DNA of 64,000 bases from Bin80 sp964291275 (GCA_964291275.2 OZ219799.1:1488001-1552000), one strand, 5' to 3'; positions 25,516 to 34,895 are shown, numbered from the stretch's first letter. Notes: a model not told the origin generated them from the sequence alone. Translations and numbers: made by a program.

Positions 25516-26757
25516 TTACACGTCGAGCTCGTACACAGCAACCGTGGGCATGCCACCTTTTGTTTCAGTAGCATAGATACGTCGGTCGCGTATAGCCTTG
25601 AGTCTCGCGCCAAACGGGAGTGTCACTTTACCAACCACGTGGGAATCCATATCCAGTACGATCCACTCCACGTCTGTGGAATCCCGAGTTGCGCTAAGCT
25701 CGAGCCATACGCGATTATTGTCATCCACCAGTAGCTCATCGTAAGCGGGCTTCGTTGTATGTAGCCCTCGCTCGCTGAACTTCGCCCTCATTTCGGGGCC
25801 ATAGTACGACAGCCAGTTTTCCATATCGGCATCTGAGACGGGAATCGGATCATGCGTCAGCGAAATGTGTTGTTCCTCGGGGCCGTTGATCGACATCACG
25901 GCAATGTTTATGGAGTCATTCCAGCCGGAGAACAGCATGCCATTTGATCCCAGCCCCCAGTTCATGTCACGCCCATAAGGAATGCCGTCCGGAAATGGAA
26001 TTTTTCGCCCTAACAGCGGTAACTCTCTTAATGCTACAACGCCCTCATGACCTGGACCCGTAGCTACAACTGGCCCGTAGCTGCCATCCAGATTCACCAT
26101 TCGTATAACTTCATTTGTTTCGCGATGCGCGGTTACCAACATTCTTGAGGGTACCAACCTCAATTGAAGAACATATCCGTCCTTAACCACGCCCAGAATG
26201 CCAAAATTCTCTACACGATTGTCCTCCTCAACGGGATACGGGGGCATCGTAACACTTCGCACAAACTCGAATTTGTCCGGCTCATATATAGACAGACGCC
26301 TCCCCCGGTTATCATACACGTACACTGAGTCTGATGGGCCAGTAAGCACATCGCCGATTAATGGATCCGAGTACTCTCCGGGGCCTCCGCCTATTGCGCC
26401 GACGTCAGCCAAGTATGAACCATCAGAATCGAACGCGCGAATAGCGGCCGGACTGATCTCTTCGGTGAAGATTTGCCCACGGCTATTGACAGCAATGTTC
26501 TCGATAAACGTGAAGAATACAGTATCCCCGGCCGCTTCGTCGCCAATGCGAACAACTTCCTCTATGGATAATGTAGCCGGTGGACTGCTTCCAGACGTAC
26601 CACTTCGCATCTGGGGCTGATCATTGGAGCAGGAACTGGCCACTGCGGCGCATAACAGAATCAAACTGCTCAAGCCATGTAGGCTCCTGTGGCCAATTCT
26701 GTCAATCGTGGCCAGACGAGTTCGTGCAATCCGTGGATAAAGTCGAGCTCTAGACAT
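25516..26757 (-). CDS. 6-bladed beta-propeller lipoprotein, copy A
   Basis: 413 residues. A long basic N-terminus leads to a lipoprotein signal ending in ASSC (Cys43). Propeller-blade repeats follow: AVNSRGQIFTEEISPAAIRAFDSDGSYLADVG, GPGEYSDPLIGDVLTGPSDSVYVYDNRGRRLSIYE and LVDDNNRVWLEL, with the G-x-G-P-G-E-(F/Y) motif typical of NHL-like 6-bladed propellers of Bacteroidota. It ends VAVYELDV. By eye it is about 77% identical to copy B over the first 100 residues. Probably anchored to the inner face of the outer membrane or on the surface. Ligand unknown. A terminator-like hairpin lies 73 bases upstream, so it likely has its own promoter. Confidence 0.75.
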   Translation of the reverse strand: MSRARLYPRIARTRLATIDRIGHRSLHGLSSLILLCAAVASSCSNDQPQMRSGTSGSSPPATLSIEEVVRIGDEAAGDTVFFTFIENIAVNSRGQIFTEEISPAAIRAFDSDGSYLADVGAIGGGPGEYSDPLIGDVLTGPSDSVYVYDNRGRRLSIYEPDKFEFVRSVTMPPYPVEEDNRVENFGILGVVKDGYVLQLRLVPSRMLVTAHRETNEVIRMVNLDGSYGPVVATGPGHEGVVALRELPLLGRKIPFPDGIPYGRDMNWGLGSNGMLFSGWNDSINIAVMSINGPEEQHISLTHDPIPVSDADMENWLSYYGPEMRAKFSERGLHTTKPAYDELLVDDNNRVWLELSATRDSTDVEWIVLDMDSHVVGKVTLPFGARLKAIRDRRIYATETKGGMPTVAVYELDV

Positions 26758-26829
26758 TGGTTGATGGATGGGTTAAGCTGGGGAACTGTACACTTGCGTT
26801 GAGATTGCTGTTCCCATCGAGGTCTAATG

Positions 26830-26856
26830 AAAAAACCGGGCGCTATCCTGCGCCCG
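26830..26856 (-). terminator. Intrinsic terminator between the tandem copies
   Basis: On the minus strand a 7-bp GC stem (CGGGCGC..GCGCCCG arms at 26837-26843 and 26850-26856, 6-base loop) is followed by six T residues. It follows propeller gene B by about 500 bases and precedes propeller gene A. The same hairpin, degraded, occurs in copy B at 28682-28710, so it was duplicated with the unit. Confidence 0.75.
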
Positions 26857-27360
26857 TCACTATACTCATTCACTAGATCTTCGTCTCAGGCTCAACTTTC
26901 TTTATTTGGGGATGGACCGACCCACACACGTACCTGTGATCTGGGTCCACCGTAGTCACCAAGTTTGCGTAGCCAGAGTCAGCAACCCCACACTGTAAGG
27001 CGGATTCGAAGTAGTTGATCTTCCGGGTTCAACATCAAGTAATCGGACAACATCCAAGAAACCGACTCGAGTTGGACTGCGACTGCATTGACGTGATGGG
27101 TACTTTTTGCGTCACTCGGCCAGAGTAGAGCGGGTTTCCGGCAGTGCGATTCATACGCTGCCGAAATGTTAATCAGAAGTCTCAATAGGGCCCTGCAAAG
27201 GCACCGCGGACCAAAGCATGATTCCTCATGCCAGGGGCCAATTGGCTCTGCACTTATCTGCCAATGTGCGGTTTGGGACGTTTCCCGGTGACCACCCTCC
27301 GGTTGAAAAGCGTGCTGGACACCGACTTACTCAACCAAAGGTCCGACGCTTTCGGGCACT

Positions 27361-28611
27361 TTATACGTTGAGCTCGTAAACAGCAACCGTAGGCACGCCA
27401 CCTTTTGTCTCAACGGCATAGATTCGTCCGCCGCGAATGGCCCTGAGGCTCGTGCCAAACGGGAATATCACTTTGCCAACCACGCGGGAATCCATATCCA
27501 ATACGATCCACTCCACGTCTGTAGAATCCTGAGTTGCGCCAGGCTCGAGCCATGCGTGATTATTGTTATCCACCAGTAGCCTCCTGTAAGCAGGCTTCGT
27601 TGTGTGCAGGCCTCGCTCTCTGAACTTAGCCCTCATTTCGGGGCCATAGAACGACTGCCGGTCCTCCATTTCGGTATCTGAGATCGGAATCGGATCGTGC
27701 GTCACCGAAATATTCTTTTCCTCGGGGCCGTAGATCGACATCACGGCAATGTTTATGGAGTCATTCCAGCCGGAGAACAGCATTCCATCCGATCCAAGCC
27801 CCCAGTTCGTGCTGCGCCCAAAAGGAATGCCGGCCGGCAATAGAAGCATTTGGCCGACCTCGAACAGCGTTAACGTTGTAGATTCTACGACGGCCTCATA
27901 GCTTCTTTGGCCCGCGGCTACAACTGGCCCATAGCTGCCATCCAGATTCACCATTCGTACTATGTCACTCGTTTCGCGGTGCGCGGTTACCAACATTATT
28001 GAGGGTACCAAATTCATTTTTATAACGTATCCCTCCTTTACCACACCCAGAATGTTGAAATTCTCTACACGATTATCCTCTTCAACGGGATACGGGGGAA
28101 TTGTAACATTTCGCACAAACTCGAACTTTTCCGGCCCATAAATAAGCAGATGTCTCCCCCAGCTATGATACACGTACACAGAGTCCGCTGGGCCAGTAAG
28201 CACACCGCCGGATAGTTGGTCTGGGTATTCTCCCGGGCCTTGGCCTACTGCGCCTACGTCAGCCAGGTACGAACCATCAGAATCGAACGCGCGAATAGCG
28301 GCCGGCCCGCGCTCTTCGATGAACATTTGCCCGCGGCTATTGACAGCAATGTTTCCGATAGACGCGAAGAATACAGTATCACCGGCCGCTTCGTCACCAA
28401 TGCGAACAACTTCTTCTATGGACAATGTAGCCGGTGGACTGCTTCCAGAAAAACCGCTTTGCACATGGGATTGATTATCGGAACAGGCACTGATCACGGC
28501 GGCGAACAATAGAATCAAGCTGCTCAAGCCATGAGCACTCTTGTAGCCAATTCTATCGGTTGGGGCCTGGCGAATCCTAGCAATCCGTGGATAAAGTCGA
28601 GGTCTAGACAT
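27361..28611 (-). CDS. 6-bladed beta-propeller lipoprotein, copy B
   Basis: 416 residues, paralogue of copy A with the same plan: lipobox ISAC (Cys43), blade repeats (AVNSRGQMFIEERGPAAIRAFDSDGSYLADVG, GQGPGEYPDQLSGGVLTGPADSVYVYHSWGRHLLIYG, LVDNNNHAWLEP) and a C-terminal VAVYELNV. Differences cluster in the middle blades (about residues 215-260), the most likely ligand-facing variation. The first 75 codons after the signal peptide are nearly identical between copies. Transcribed separately from the upstream FeS gene, because a terminator-like hairpin lies between them. Confidence 0.75.
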   Translation of the reverse strand: MSRPRLYPRIARIRQAPTDRIGYKSAHGLSSLILLFAAVISACSDNQSHVQSGFSGSSPPATLSIEEVVRIGDEAAGDTVFFASIGNIAVNSRGQMFIEERGPAAIRAFDSDGSYLADVGAVGQGPGEYPDQLSGGVLTGPADSVYVYHSWGRHLLIYGPEKFEFVRNVTIPPYPVEEDNRVENFNILGVVKEGYVIKMNLVPSIMLVTAHRETSDIVRMVNLDGSYGPVVAAGQRSYEAVVESTTLTLFEVGQMLLLPAGIPFGRSTNWGLGSDGMLFSGWNDSINIAVMSIYGPEEKNISVTHDPIPISDTEMEDRQSFYGPEMRAKFRERGLHTTKPAYRRLLVDNNNHAWLEPGATQDSTDVEWIVLDMDSRVVGKVIFPFGTSLRAIRGGRIYAVETKGGVPTVAVYELNV

Positions 28612-28681
28612 TGGTTGACGGATTGGTTAGCTGGGGAGTGATACACCTGAGTTGAAATTGTTACTCCTATCGAAGTCTAAT

Positions 28682-28710
28682 AAAAAAAAACGGGCGCTAT
28701 TTTGCACTCG
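28682..28710 (-). terminator. Terminator after the iron-sulfur oxidoreductase gene
   Basis: Minus-strand hairpin with arms 28691-28697 and 28704-28710, one mismatch and one wobble pair, followed by nine T residues. It sits 89 bases past the stop of the FeS oxidoreductase gene and is the copy-B counterpart of the hairpin at 26830-26856. Confidence 0.65.
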
Positions 28711-28798
28711 TAGCCAAATTCATTCACTGGTATAGTAGGGCTCTCCATGACGGGGAAGAACTTATGAGGAACTTTGTTTTGCAGAACTTTGGCCCCCA

Positions 28799-30826
28799 TC
28801 ATGCAGGAACGTTAACCGTCGTGGGGAGACGCTCGGCGACAATTTCTGCAATATCTTTCACTTCCGGGCCGTCTACTGTTTTTGCTGCAGCGTCGCGCAG
28901 CATCGTCAGGCAGAATGGACACGCAGTAGCTACGGTGCTGGCGCCCGTAGCTGCTGCCTCAGCATAGCGCGTATCATTGATTCTTGGCGCTGGTTCATCC
29001 ATCCACATTTGTGCACCTCCGGCCCCGCAGCAGAATGACTTTTTTCTGTTGCGTGGCATTTCTGTTATGACTGCCCCAGACTCTTTGAGAACCGATCGGG
29101 GAGCCTCGGTGATATCGTTCTGCCGTCCCAGGTAACACGGGTCGTGCAAAGTGACATTTTCTTCGAGAACGTCAGTTGGCAGACGTCCGTCTTCCGCAAG
29201 CTCTGACAGAAGCTCTGTGTGATGGATCACGGTATAGTGTCCGCCCAAGGCAGGGTACTCGTTACCCAGAGTGTGCAGGCAATGAGGACAGGTGGTCATT
29301 ATACGGGGTGGATTCACTGAATTCAGTGTTGCAATATTGGTTGAGGCGAGTTCCGAGAACAGATATTCATTACCACTCCTTCGTGCCGAGTCTCCAGTGC
29401 AGCGTTCCTTGCTTCCCAGAACGGAGAAGCGAACGTCGGCAGCTTCAAGTATGCGCACCAGCGCACGGGCTGTTTCCTGGGCGCGTTGGTCATACGAAGG
29501 GGCACATCCTACCCACCATAAAATTTCGGCGTCAGGTTGTTGTTCAACGGTTGGAACGGTCAGGCCATCGGCCCACTTCAGTCGGTCCCTAGCTCCCATA
29601 TTCCATGGGTTGCCGTTACGCTCCATACCTTGGTAAACTGCCTCCAGTGCCTCCGGATACTGATCTTCCATCAGAACCAATCCACGCCGAATCTCTAGGA
29701 TATCAAGCATCGGAGCATTTGCCACAGGACATATTGCTGTACAGGCGCCGCAGGCGGTACACGCCCACACAGCGGACTCAGTGATGGCGTATTCAGTGAG
29801 CACAGCGTCGGGTGGTTTTCCCGAAGCAAGGTCATGCAGGTTTTCGTTGATGAAGTAGCGTTTGTTGATCTCGAGAGCTGCGGGTGACAACTCCTTGCCT
29901 GTTTCGTACGCCGGGCAGACGTCTTGGCAGCGATTACACATAATGCAGGCGAATGCGTCAGCAATACCCGACTGCGGAAGCTGTTCAAGGCTTAATGCCC
30001 CAAAGACTTCAATATTCTCATTCTCAAAATCAATCGGGTCAAGCGCACCGGGCGAATTTCGTTTTACCTGTGTGGCAAAGTTGAATCCCGACATAATAAA
30101 ATGCACATGCTTCGTGTATGGGAAATAGGGGGCGAAGGCCAAAATCAACCCCAGTGCACCCCACCAGCATACATGATGCCAGATTGTTAGCGTTTCTGAA
30201 TCCAATCCTGCCCAAATCGGAGTAATTGCAGAAGCAAGTGGTTGCCAGGGATCAGGATCGTGTAATTGTATAGCGACGGATTCGCCAAGCAATCGGAACC
30301 CCACATGACACAAGATAAATATGCCGACTATCAGAGAATCACGCGATATCGTTTGGTTAAGGAAGGGGAGTCTAGCCTTCTTGATACGGAGAACATTTGC
30401 TCGTTGTGAGAGAATCTGACGTCTGGGAGACACAAAACGTCTCAGGAGGAGCAATACCATAGCCAACAATACTGTGCCGCTGGCAAGGTCAACAGCAAGG
30501 CGGTAGCTTTGGCCTATCCAGTCTGGAAATAGCACAGGTTCGGCAACATACCCACGGATTACATCGACGACGTTGACCAAAAGGTATAGGACGAATCCCC
30601 ATGCGAGTGCTGCATGTACGGCGCCGGTAATGCGGCGTGTTCCCCAGATGGGGCGCATTGTAATCCATGTCCAGAGCGCACTAACTGTCCGTTGCCAGTC
30701 TGTCGTGAGAGACGGCGCTCGGCCACGACGTATGGTTCGGAACATGGCGGAAAAGCCCAAGCCCGTGCCGTATGCAGTGAAGATCACCGCAAGAACAAAA
30801 AGTACTTTTTCCGTCAGGGTCAACAT
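28799..30826 (-). CDS. Membrane-anchored heterodisulfide reductase-like iron-sulfur oxidoreductase
   Basis: 675 residues. The N-terminal 240 residues hold about five or six membrane helices with paired histidines (ITGAVHAALAWGF, LCHVGFRLL, IWHHVCWW), like NarI/HdrE-type cytochrome b subunits. Two 4Fe-4S motifs follow: C294-x2-C-x2-C-x3-CP and C356-x2-C-x2-C-x3-CP. The C-terminal half carries two CCG (HdrB-like) domains, visible as CTGDSARRSGNEY..CPHCL and DPCYLGRQND..CCGAGGAQMW..CPFCL. It likely passes electrons between a quinone pool and a soluble partner; such proteins often stand near electron-transfer flavoproteins or acyl-CoA dehydrogenases, none of which is visible here. Starts 9 bases after the Gfo/Idh gene, so third in the apbE operon. 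Confidence 0.85.
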   Translation of the reverse strand: MLTLTEKVLFVLAVIFTAYGTGLGFSAMFRTIRRGRAPSLTTDWQRTVSALWTWITMRPIWGTRRITGAVHAALAWGFVLYLLVNVVDVIRGYVAEPVLFPDWIGQSYRLAVDLASGTVLLAMVLLLLRRFVSPRRQILSQRANVLRIKKARLPFLNQTISRDSLIVGIFILCHVGFRLLGESVAIQLHDPDPWQPLASAITPIWAGLDSETLTIWHHVCWWGALGLILAFAPYFPYTKHVHFIMSGFNFATQVKRNSPGALDPIDFENENIEVFGALSLEQLPQSGIADAFACIMCNRCQDVCPAYETGKELSPAALEINKRYFINENLHDLASGKPPDAVLTEYAITESAVWACTACGACTAICPVANAPMLDILEIRRGLVLMEDQYPEALEAVYQGMERNGNPWNMGARDRLKWADGLTVPTVEQQPDAEILWWVGCAPSYDQRAQETARALVRILEAADVRFSVLGSKERCTGDSARRSGNEYLFSELASTNIATLNSVNPPRIMTTCPHCLHTLGNEYPALGGHYTVIHHTELLSELAEDGRLPTDVLEENVTLHDPCYLGRQNDITEAPRSVLKESGAVITEMPRNRKKSFCCGAGGAQMWMDEPAPRINDTRYAEAAATGASTVATACPFCLTMLRDAAAKTVDGPEVKDIAEIVAERLPTTVNVPA

Positions 30827-30835
30827 AGACCCGGG

Positions 30836-32092
30836 CTAATCCAGTGTGTAGGATGCTGGATCAATGTCCTTTTGGGTCCGCTCCATAATGGCCTGATTAG
30901 CAGTAATTGCAATGGCAGCTGCTTCCAGTCCACGTTCCCAATTGGCCGCCGGCGGGTATGGGCCGAAGGCGTGATTGTCCATAAATTCCTGCAGTGCATA
31001 CCAGAGTGGTGTTTCCACGTTTGGATCGTCCTCGGTGGGATCTACATTCTGGGCATCTAATTGGGTTGCGTTAGCCAAGAGAGCAATTCCTGTTTCCTTA
31101 TAGAATCGGTCCGTTCGCGCGTACACTTCCCAACCAAGCATTAAAGCATCTACCTCCTTGAACATCCAAGCCTTGCCCCGATCGCGGAATACAATAGTGC
31201 TGTCGGAACCGTAGTAGGCTTCATAGGCGTCATCAAAAGAACTTGCCAGTGTCGCATCAAATACCATATGCAATCCGCTTGGGAATTCGAAAATGGCCTG
31301 TACCGTGTCCGGGACCTCTCGACCATCATTCCAGGCCATGATCTGACCGAAACCGTGAACGGAGGTGGGTAGCTCTCCAAGTACCCAGTACGCTACGTCC
31401 ATCTGGAGTAATGCAGACTCACCAATCAGCCCCGTAGTCACGGCTGGATCCAGACGCCAGTTGAGCTCACGCACACGGTCAGCATTGGGAGACGCCCGTC
31501 GCCAGCTTTCCTTGGCGTGCCACTGCCCTCGTGCCATAGCTGGTCTACCAATAGCACCGCTGCGCATAAACTGAAATACCGAGCGGTGCTGAGGGTTAGA
31601 GCGGTAAGTCTGACCAACCTGGAAAATTTGTCCGGTTGCACTCTGTGCAGCGCGTGCGATTGCTTTGGCATCCTCAATCGAAGAGGCCATAGGGGCTTCG
31701 CAATACACATTTTTGCCTGCTTGCAGTGCATTAATTGCCATATCGCGATGCAGGTGCGTAGGCGTTGCGACAATCACGGCCTGAATATCCGGGTTGTCCA
31801 GGATTTCACGGTAATCTTCATGTCGGGTTGCCTCAGGTGCATCCCGCTGTGCACGGCGAAGCATCGGAGCATACGTATCACAAATAGCTGCAACCTGGGC
31901 ACCGGGTACGCGAGCAAGTGTGGCCGTAATTTCACGTCCCTGGGGACCGTACCCGATTATTCCGCAGCGAACGTCATTGCGGTTGCCGGGCCAGAATCTT
32001 GTTTTGATATTGGCTGCGCGAACCAAGCCTGCTCCGCTGAGCGCTGCGCTGCCCATCAGGAAAGCTCGTCTGCTGACTGTGTGCTTAGTCAT
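30836..32092 (-). CDS. Tat-exported Gfo/Idh/MocA oxidoreductase with EAP in place of EKP
   Basis: 418 residues. A Tat signal (SRRAFLMGSAALSG) precedes a Rossmann fold with GIIGYGPQGREI (NAD(P) binding), AVIVATPTHLHRDMAINAL and AGKNVYCEAPMA. The normally conserved catalytic Lys of the EKP motif is Ala133 here (codon GCC). The C-terminal domain includes WRLDPAVTTGLIGESALLQMDVAYWVLG and PDTVQAIFEFPSGLHMVFDATL. It starts inside the stop of apbE (ATGA overlap). Family members oxidise sugars or cyclitols with tightly bound NAD(P); loss of the Lys makes classical dehydrogenase chemistry doubtful, so it might be a lyase or a pseudo-enzyme. Periplasmic by signal. Confidence 0.85.
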   Translation of the reverse strand: MTKHTVSRRAFLMGSAALSGAGLVRAANIKTRFWPGNRNDVRCGIIGYGPQGREITATLARVPGAQVAAICDTYAPMLRRAQRDAPEATRHEDYREILDNPDIQAVIVATPTHLHRDMAINALQAGKNVYCEAPMASSIEDAKAIARAAQSATGQIFQVGQTYRSNPQHRSVFQFMRSGAIGRPAMARGQWHAKESWRRASPNADRVRELNWRLDPAVTTGLIGESALLQMDVAYWVLGELPTSVHGFGQIMAWNDGREVPDTVQAIFEFPSGLHMVFDATLASSFDDAYEAYYGSDSTIVFRDRGKAWMFKEVDALMLGWEVYARTDRFYKETGIALLANATQLDAQNVDPTEDDPNVETPLWYALQEFMDNHAFGPYPPAANWERGLEAAAIAITANQAIMERTQKDIDPASYTLD

Positions 32093-33039
32093 TGCTTAGT
32101 GGTTGAATCTATTGAGTTAAATCCCAAGGAAATAATATCCATTGCACCTGTACTGTGGTATGCACATAGTGTACGCATACCACGAAATTTTTGTTGAACC
32201 TGTTTTCCTTCTGCCCGACCCATAGCAAGTAACGCGGTTGAAATCGCATCACAGATCGTTGCAGACGGATGTGCTACTGCGGATAAGGCTGCACCTTGCA
32301 CGGGGTAACCTCGTCGGGGGTCAATTACATGCCCCCACACCTTACCGTCCTTTTGGAATGCTTTACCCTTGGGGGCAGAAACCGAGAAGGCTTCATCACG
32401 GATAGAGGTTGAGGTTAGCATCTGCGAGTCGTCCAGCGGATCAGATACGCCTATAGGCCAACCATTTTTATCCTGCTGAGGTGTTCCGATGGCCACCATA
32501 GTACTTGTTCCTCCGTGCAACAGCGCGGAAGTTACGCCACATTCCCGCAAAAACATTCCAGCCTCTTCTATGGCATATCCCTTTCCAATCGCACCAAGAT
32601 CCAGCGCCATGCTTGGCCGCTTAAAGGCGACTGTCCGCTTTTCATCGTCTAACACTACTTTATCCATTCCCGTTCTGGTCAGGGCTTCTTTTCTCGCATG
32701 TTCATCGGGCCAGGAGCCTGTGCCACGAACAAATCCCCAACAGCGCATGAGCGGGCCCACCGTTACATCGAAGGCACCATGCGTCATGTAATGGACATCC
32801 GCGGCCTTCCTGAGTAGCGAGTATAGCCTGGGAGTCACCCGCACAGGTCGCTCCGATGCGTTACAGTTTACCTGACTGATTTCGCTGGTTGGGTCATAAA
32901 AACTCAGTTGTTGCTCCAACCGCTTTATTTCTGCCAAAGCCTCCTCTCCTGCTCCTCGCAACAGGATCATATCCTCCCCGTGAATCAGGAGCTCAAACCG
33001 TGTCGCCATGGCGTGCAGCGCCAGTCGAACGGTTTGCAT
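32089..33039 (-). CDS. apbE: ApbE-family FAD:protein FMN transferase
   Basis: 316 residues. Attaches FMN covalently to Thr/Ser of membrane redox proteins. Blocks seen: MATRFELLIHGED, LSFYDPTSEISQVN, AFDVTVGPLMRCWGF, LDLGAIGKGYAIEEA (flavin loop), LLHGGTSTMVAIG, WGHVIDPRRGYPV and the Mg-site region ATICDAISTALLAMG. No lipobox or signal peptide is visible at this start, unlike many ApbE proteins, so it may act in the cytoplasm or the true start may lie upstream. Its stop overlaps the Gfo/Idh start (ATGA), and the FeS oxidoreductase follows; the flavinylation target is not obvious in the operon. Confidence 0.9.
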   Translation of the reverse strand: MQTVRLALHAMATRFELLIHGEDMILLRGAGEEALAEIKRLEQQLSFYDPTSEISQVNCNASERPVRVTPRLYSLLRKAADVHYMTHGAFDVTVGPLMRCWGFVRGTGSWPDEHARKEALTRTGMDKVVLDDEKRTVAFKRPSMALDLGAIGKGYAIEEAGMFLRECGVTSALLHGGTSTMVAIGTPQQDKNGWPIGVSDPLDDSQMLTSTSIRDEAFSVSAPKGKAFQKDGKVWGHVIDPRRGYPVQGAALSAVAHPSATICDAISTALLAMGRAEGKQVQQKFRGMRTLCAYHSTGAMDIISLGFNSIDSTTKQ

Positions 33040-33118
33040 GGCAATCTATTGGCCTGGAAAAGAGCGGAGAGGGGAGGATAGATCGACTACCCTCCCCAAG
33101 CTCTTCAGCTTACCGGTC

Positions 33119-34513
33119 TCAATGGGTTTCGGTGGCGTACGTGATCGGCTCTATCTTCTGGCCGCTACCGGTATGCAGGGAGCGCTCTTCTTCATTGAAG
33201 TAAAGCATCTCTCCCATGCGCTCACTCATTTCCGACATGGATATGATGGTCTGTGCCCGGATGGCAACGTCAATGTTACCGTTCGTCTGACCATCCTCAC
33301 GAATCGCCGTGAAGAAGTTATGTATGTGAGCGGGGACATCTGCGCCTGGAAGGAGATTTTCCATTTGTTCTCCATCCACCAAGTCAGCGAAAGGACGCTC
33401 CGGGCGAAGTTCCAAACTCTCACCACTGAAGTACAGCGTGCCTTCGTTGCCTCGGATAACTTGTCCCAATCCCTGTTCATTAACGCTGCTGCCTGTAATG
33501 AGCATACATAGGCCGCTTGGGAATTCTGTCAGGAGCTGGCAGTTGTCCGTTACATCGCGGTCTTCTTCTCCTAGAATTGAATCGCCAATCTTCTTGTTTC
33601 CAACGGAACACACACGCTTCGGAAACTCGGGAGCACCTGTTGCAATCAGGAGCGGGTGAATCCGGTGTGCCAAAAGGTCTCCTAGAATACCTGCACAGTA
33701 CGGGTAGTACTTACGCCAGCGATGATAGTGTTGTGCATTGAAGTCACGGGCAGATACTGGTCCGAGCCATTTTTCCCAGTTAATCGTTTTTCCGGGCTCG
33801 AGCTCCGGCTCCAGTCCATAGTAGTTCCATTCGCCGATGGGTGTATTGCGGCAATAGGAATCCTGTGCAAGTACCAGCGGGCCGATCCGGCCTGCACGAA
33901 TCAACTCGGCAGCTGCATGCCACTTGCCTTGCGTACAGAATTGTGAGCCGATCTGGAATTTTTTTCCGGTTTCCTTGACCTTGTCGTAAATCTGGAACCC
34001 TTCATGGAAATAGCGGGTCATTGGTTTTTCGCAGTAGACATGCTTTCCGGCGTCTAGTGCATCCACAGCGATCTGTGTATGCCAGTGGTCCACCGTACCA
34101 ATGAAGACGGCATCAATGTCGGGGTTGTCCAAGACGGCCCGATAGTCCTCATGAACCTCCACTGCCGCTTCACGTCCAGCCTCCTGGCGGGCAGCGTCCA
34201 GTGCTGCGTGCGCCTGATCACGACGTTTGGAGAATAGGTCACAGGCCGCCGCGCCAATGGCATTCAGCTGTACGTTATGTCGGGGCCTGCCGTTATTGGT
34301 TGGGTTGGTAACGTTGAGGAGATGAGCATTAAAGCCTTGGCCACCCACGCCGATAAATCCGCATACGACCGTGTCGTTGGCTCCTAATACCGAGCCAATT
34401 GCAGGCGCTTTAGCGTGCGCAGTTTTTGCACCATGTACCCCGGCCATGATCGCGGCGGTACCGGCAGCAGATTTTTTTAGAAAGTTGCGACGAGAGTTTT
34501 GCTTATTTTGCAT
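33119..34513 (-). CDS. Tat-exported Gfo/Idh/MocA oxidoreductase with intact EKP
   Basis: 464 residues. The ATG at 34513 is chosen because it opens a Tat signal (NSRRNFLKKSAAGTAA). The Rossmann part has FIGVGGQGFNAHLL, DAVFIGTVDHWHTQIAVDAL and GKHVYCEKPMTRY (the conserved EKP). The C-terminal domain holds WEKWLGPV, HRWRKYYPYCAGILGDLLAHRIHPLL and a GSSVNEQGLGQVIRGNEGTLYFSG strand set. This is the long Bacteroidota/Planctomycete subtype. It is separated from apbE by about 80 bases and may share its transcript. Likely a periplasmic sugar-oxidising enzyme. Confidence 0.88.
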   Translation of the reverse strand: MQNKQNSRRNFLKKSAAGTAAIMAGVHGAKTAHAKAPAIGSVLGANDTVVCGFIGVGGQGFNAHLLNVTNPTNNGRPRHNVQLNAIGAAACDLFSKRRDQAHAALDAARQEAGREAAVEVHEDYRAVLDNPDIDAVFIGTVDHWHTQIAVDALDAGKHVYCEKPMTRYFHEGFQIYDKVKETGKKFQIGSQFCTQGKWHAAAELIRAGRIGPLVLAQDSYCRNTPIGEWNYYGLEPELEPGKTINWEKWLGPVSARDFNAQHYHRWRKYYPYCAGILGDLLAHRIHPLLIATGAPEFPKRVCSVGNKKIGDSILGEEDRDVTDNCQLLTEFPSGLCMLITGSSVNEQGLGQVIRGNEGTLYFSGESLELRPERPFADLVDGEQMENLLPGADVPAHIHNFFTAIREDGQTNGNIDVAIRAQTIISMSEMSERMGEMLYFNEEERSLHTGSGQKIEPITYATETH

Positions 34514-34895
34514 TAATCTGGATGATGGGTTGTGAACAACAAGCGCAGAACCGTTTCCGAAAGCACTGGAAGCACTTTCATGGAGACAAGCGGTCCATAA
34601 TATAAGGAAACCAACGTTATATACCAAACACTGTCCAGCCGTCAAGCATGCCGCATGTGTAGCATAAGGTTCAGGGCATGCATGGGGGCAGGAGCGTGTT
34701 ATTGAGCAGTGATTTGAGGTCGATGCCCCAGTTATTAGGTGCTGTTTATATATTCAGTATTGGTAGAGGCTCGGATGTAGTATACTGGGTGCTGGTAGTG
34801 ATCCCCGTCCTGTGGACAGGGTAACGACCAGCCTTAAAGCCATACATAACCGGTTCTGCCGCGAATATTGTGGAGGACCACAAACACATTTTACA
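34514..34895. other. Divergent intergenic region before the cysteine-rich peptide cluster
   Basis: About 380 bases between the minus-strand Gfo/Idh gene and the plus-strand cluster; should contain both promoters. GGAGG occurs at about 34872. No gene recognised. Confidence 0.4.

Larger units (their letters stand above)
25096..26874. repeat. Tandem segmental duplication, copy A
   Basis: About 1.78 kb that aligns end to end with copy B (26949-28729), with 74 bases between them. It holds, read on the minus strand, a terminator-like hairpin, a propeller lipoprotein gene and about 420 bases of non-coding 3' flank. Homology begins at a shared CCACCGTAGTCA near the left end and stops after ATTCACT at the right. 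The non-coding flank (25096-25515) has drifted by many point changes and indels but is clearly related; I see no gene in it. Confidence 0.85.
26949..28729. repeat. Tandem segmental duplication, copy B
   Basis: Partner of copy A (25096-26874), same order of hairpin, lipoprotein gene and 3' flank (26949-27360, no gene seen). The right edge lies 70 bases from the 3' end of the iron-sulfur oxidoreductase gene. The degree of drift, with both reading frames kept open, suggests an old duplication with both copies under selection. Confidence 0.85.
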
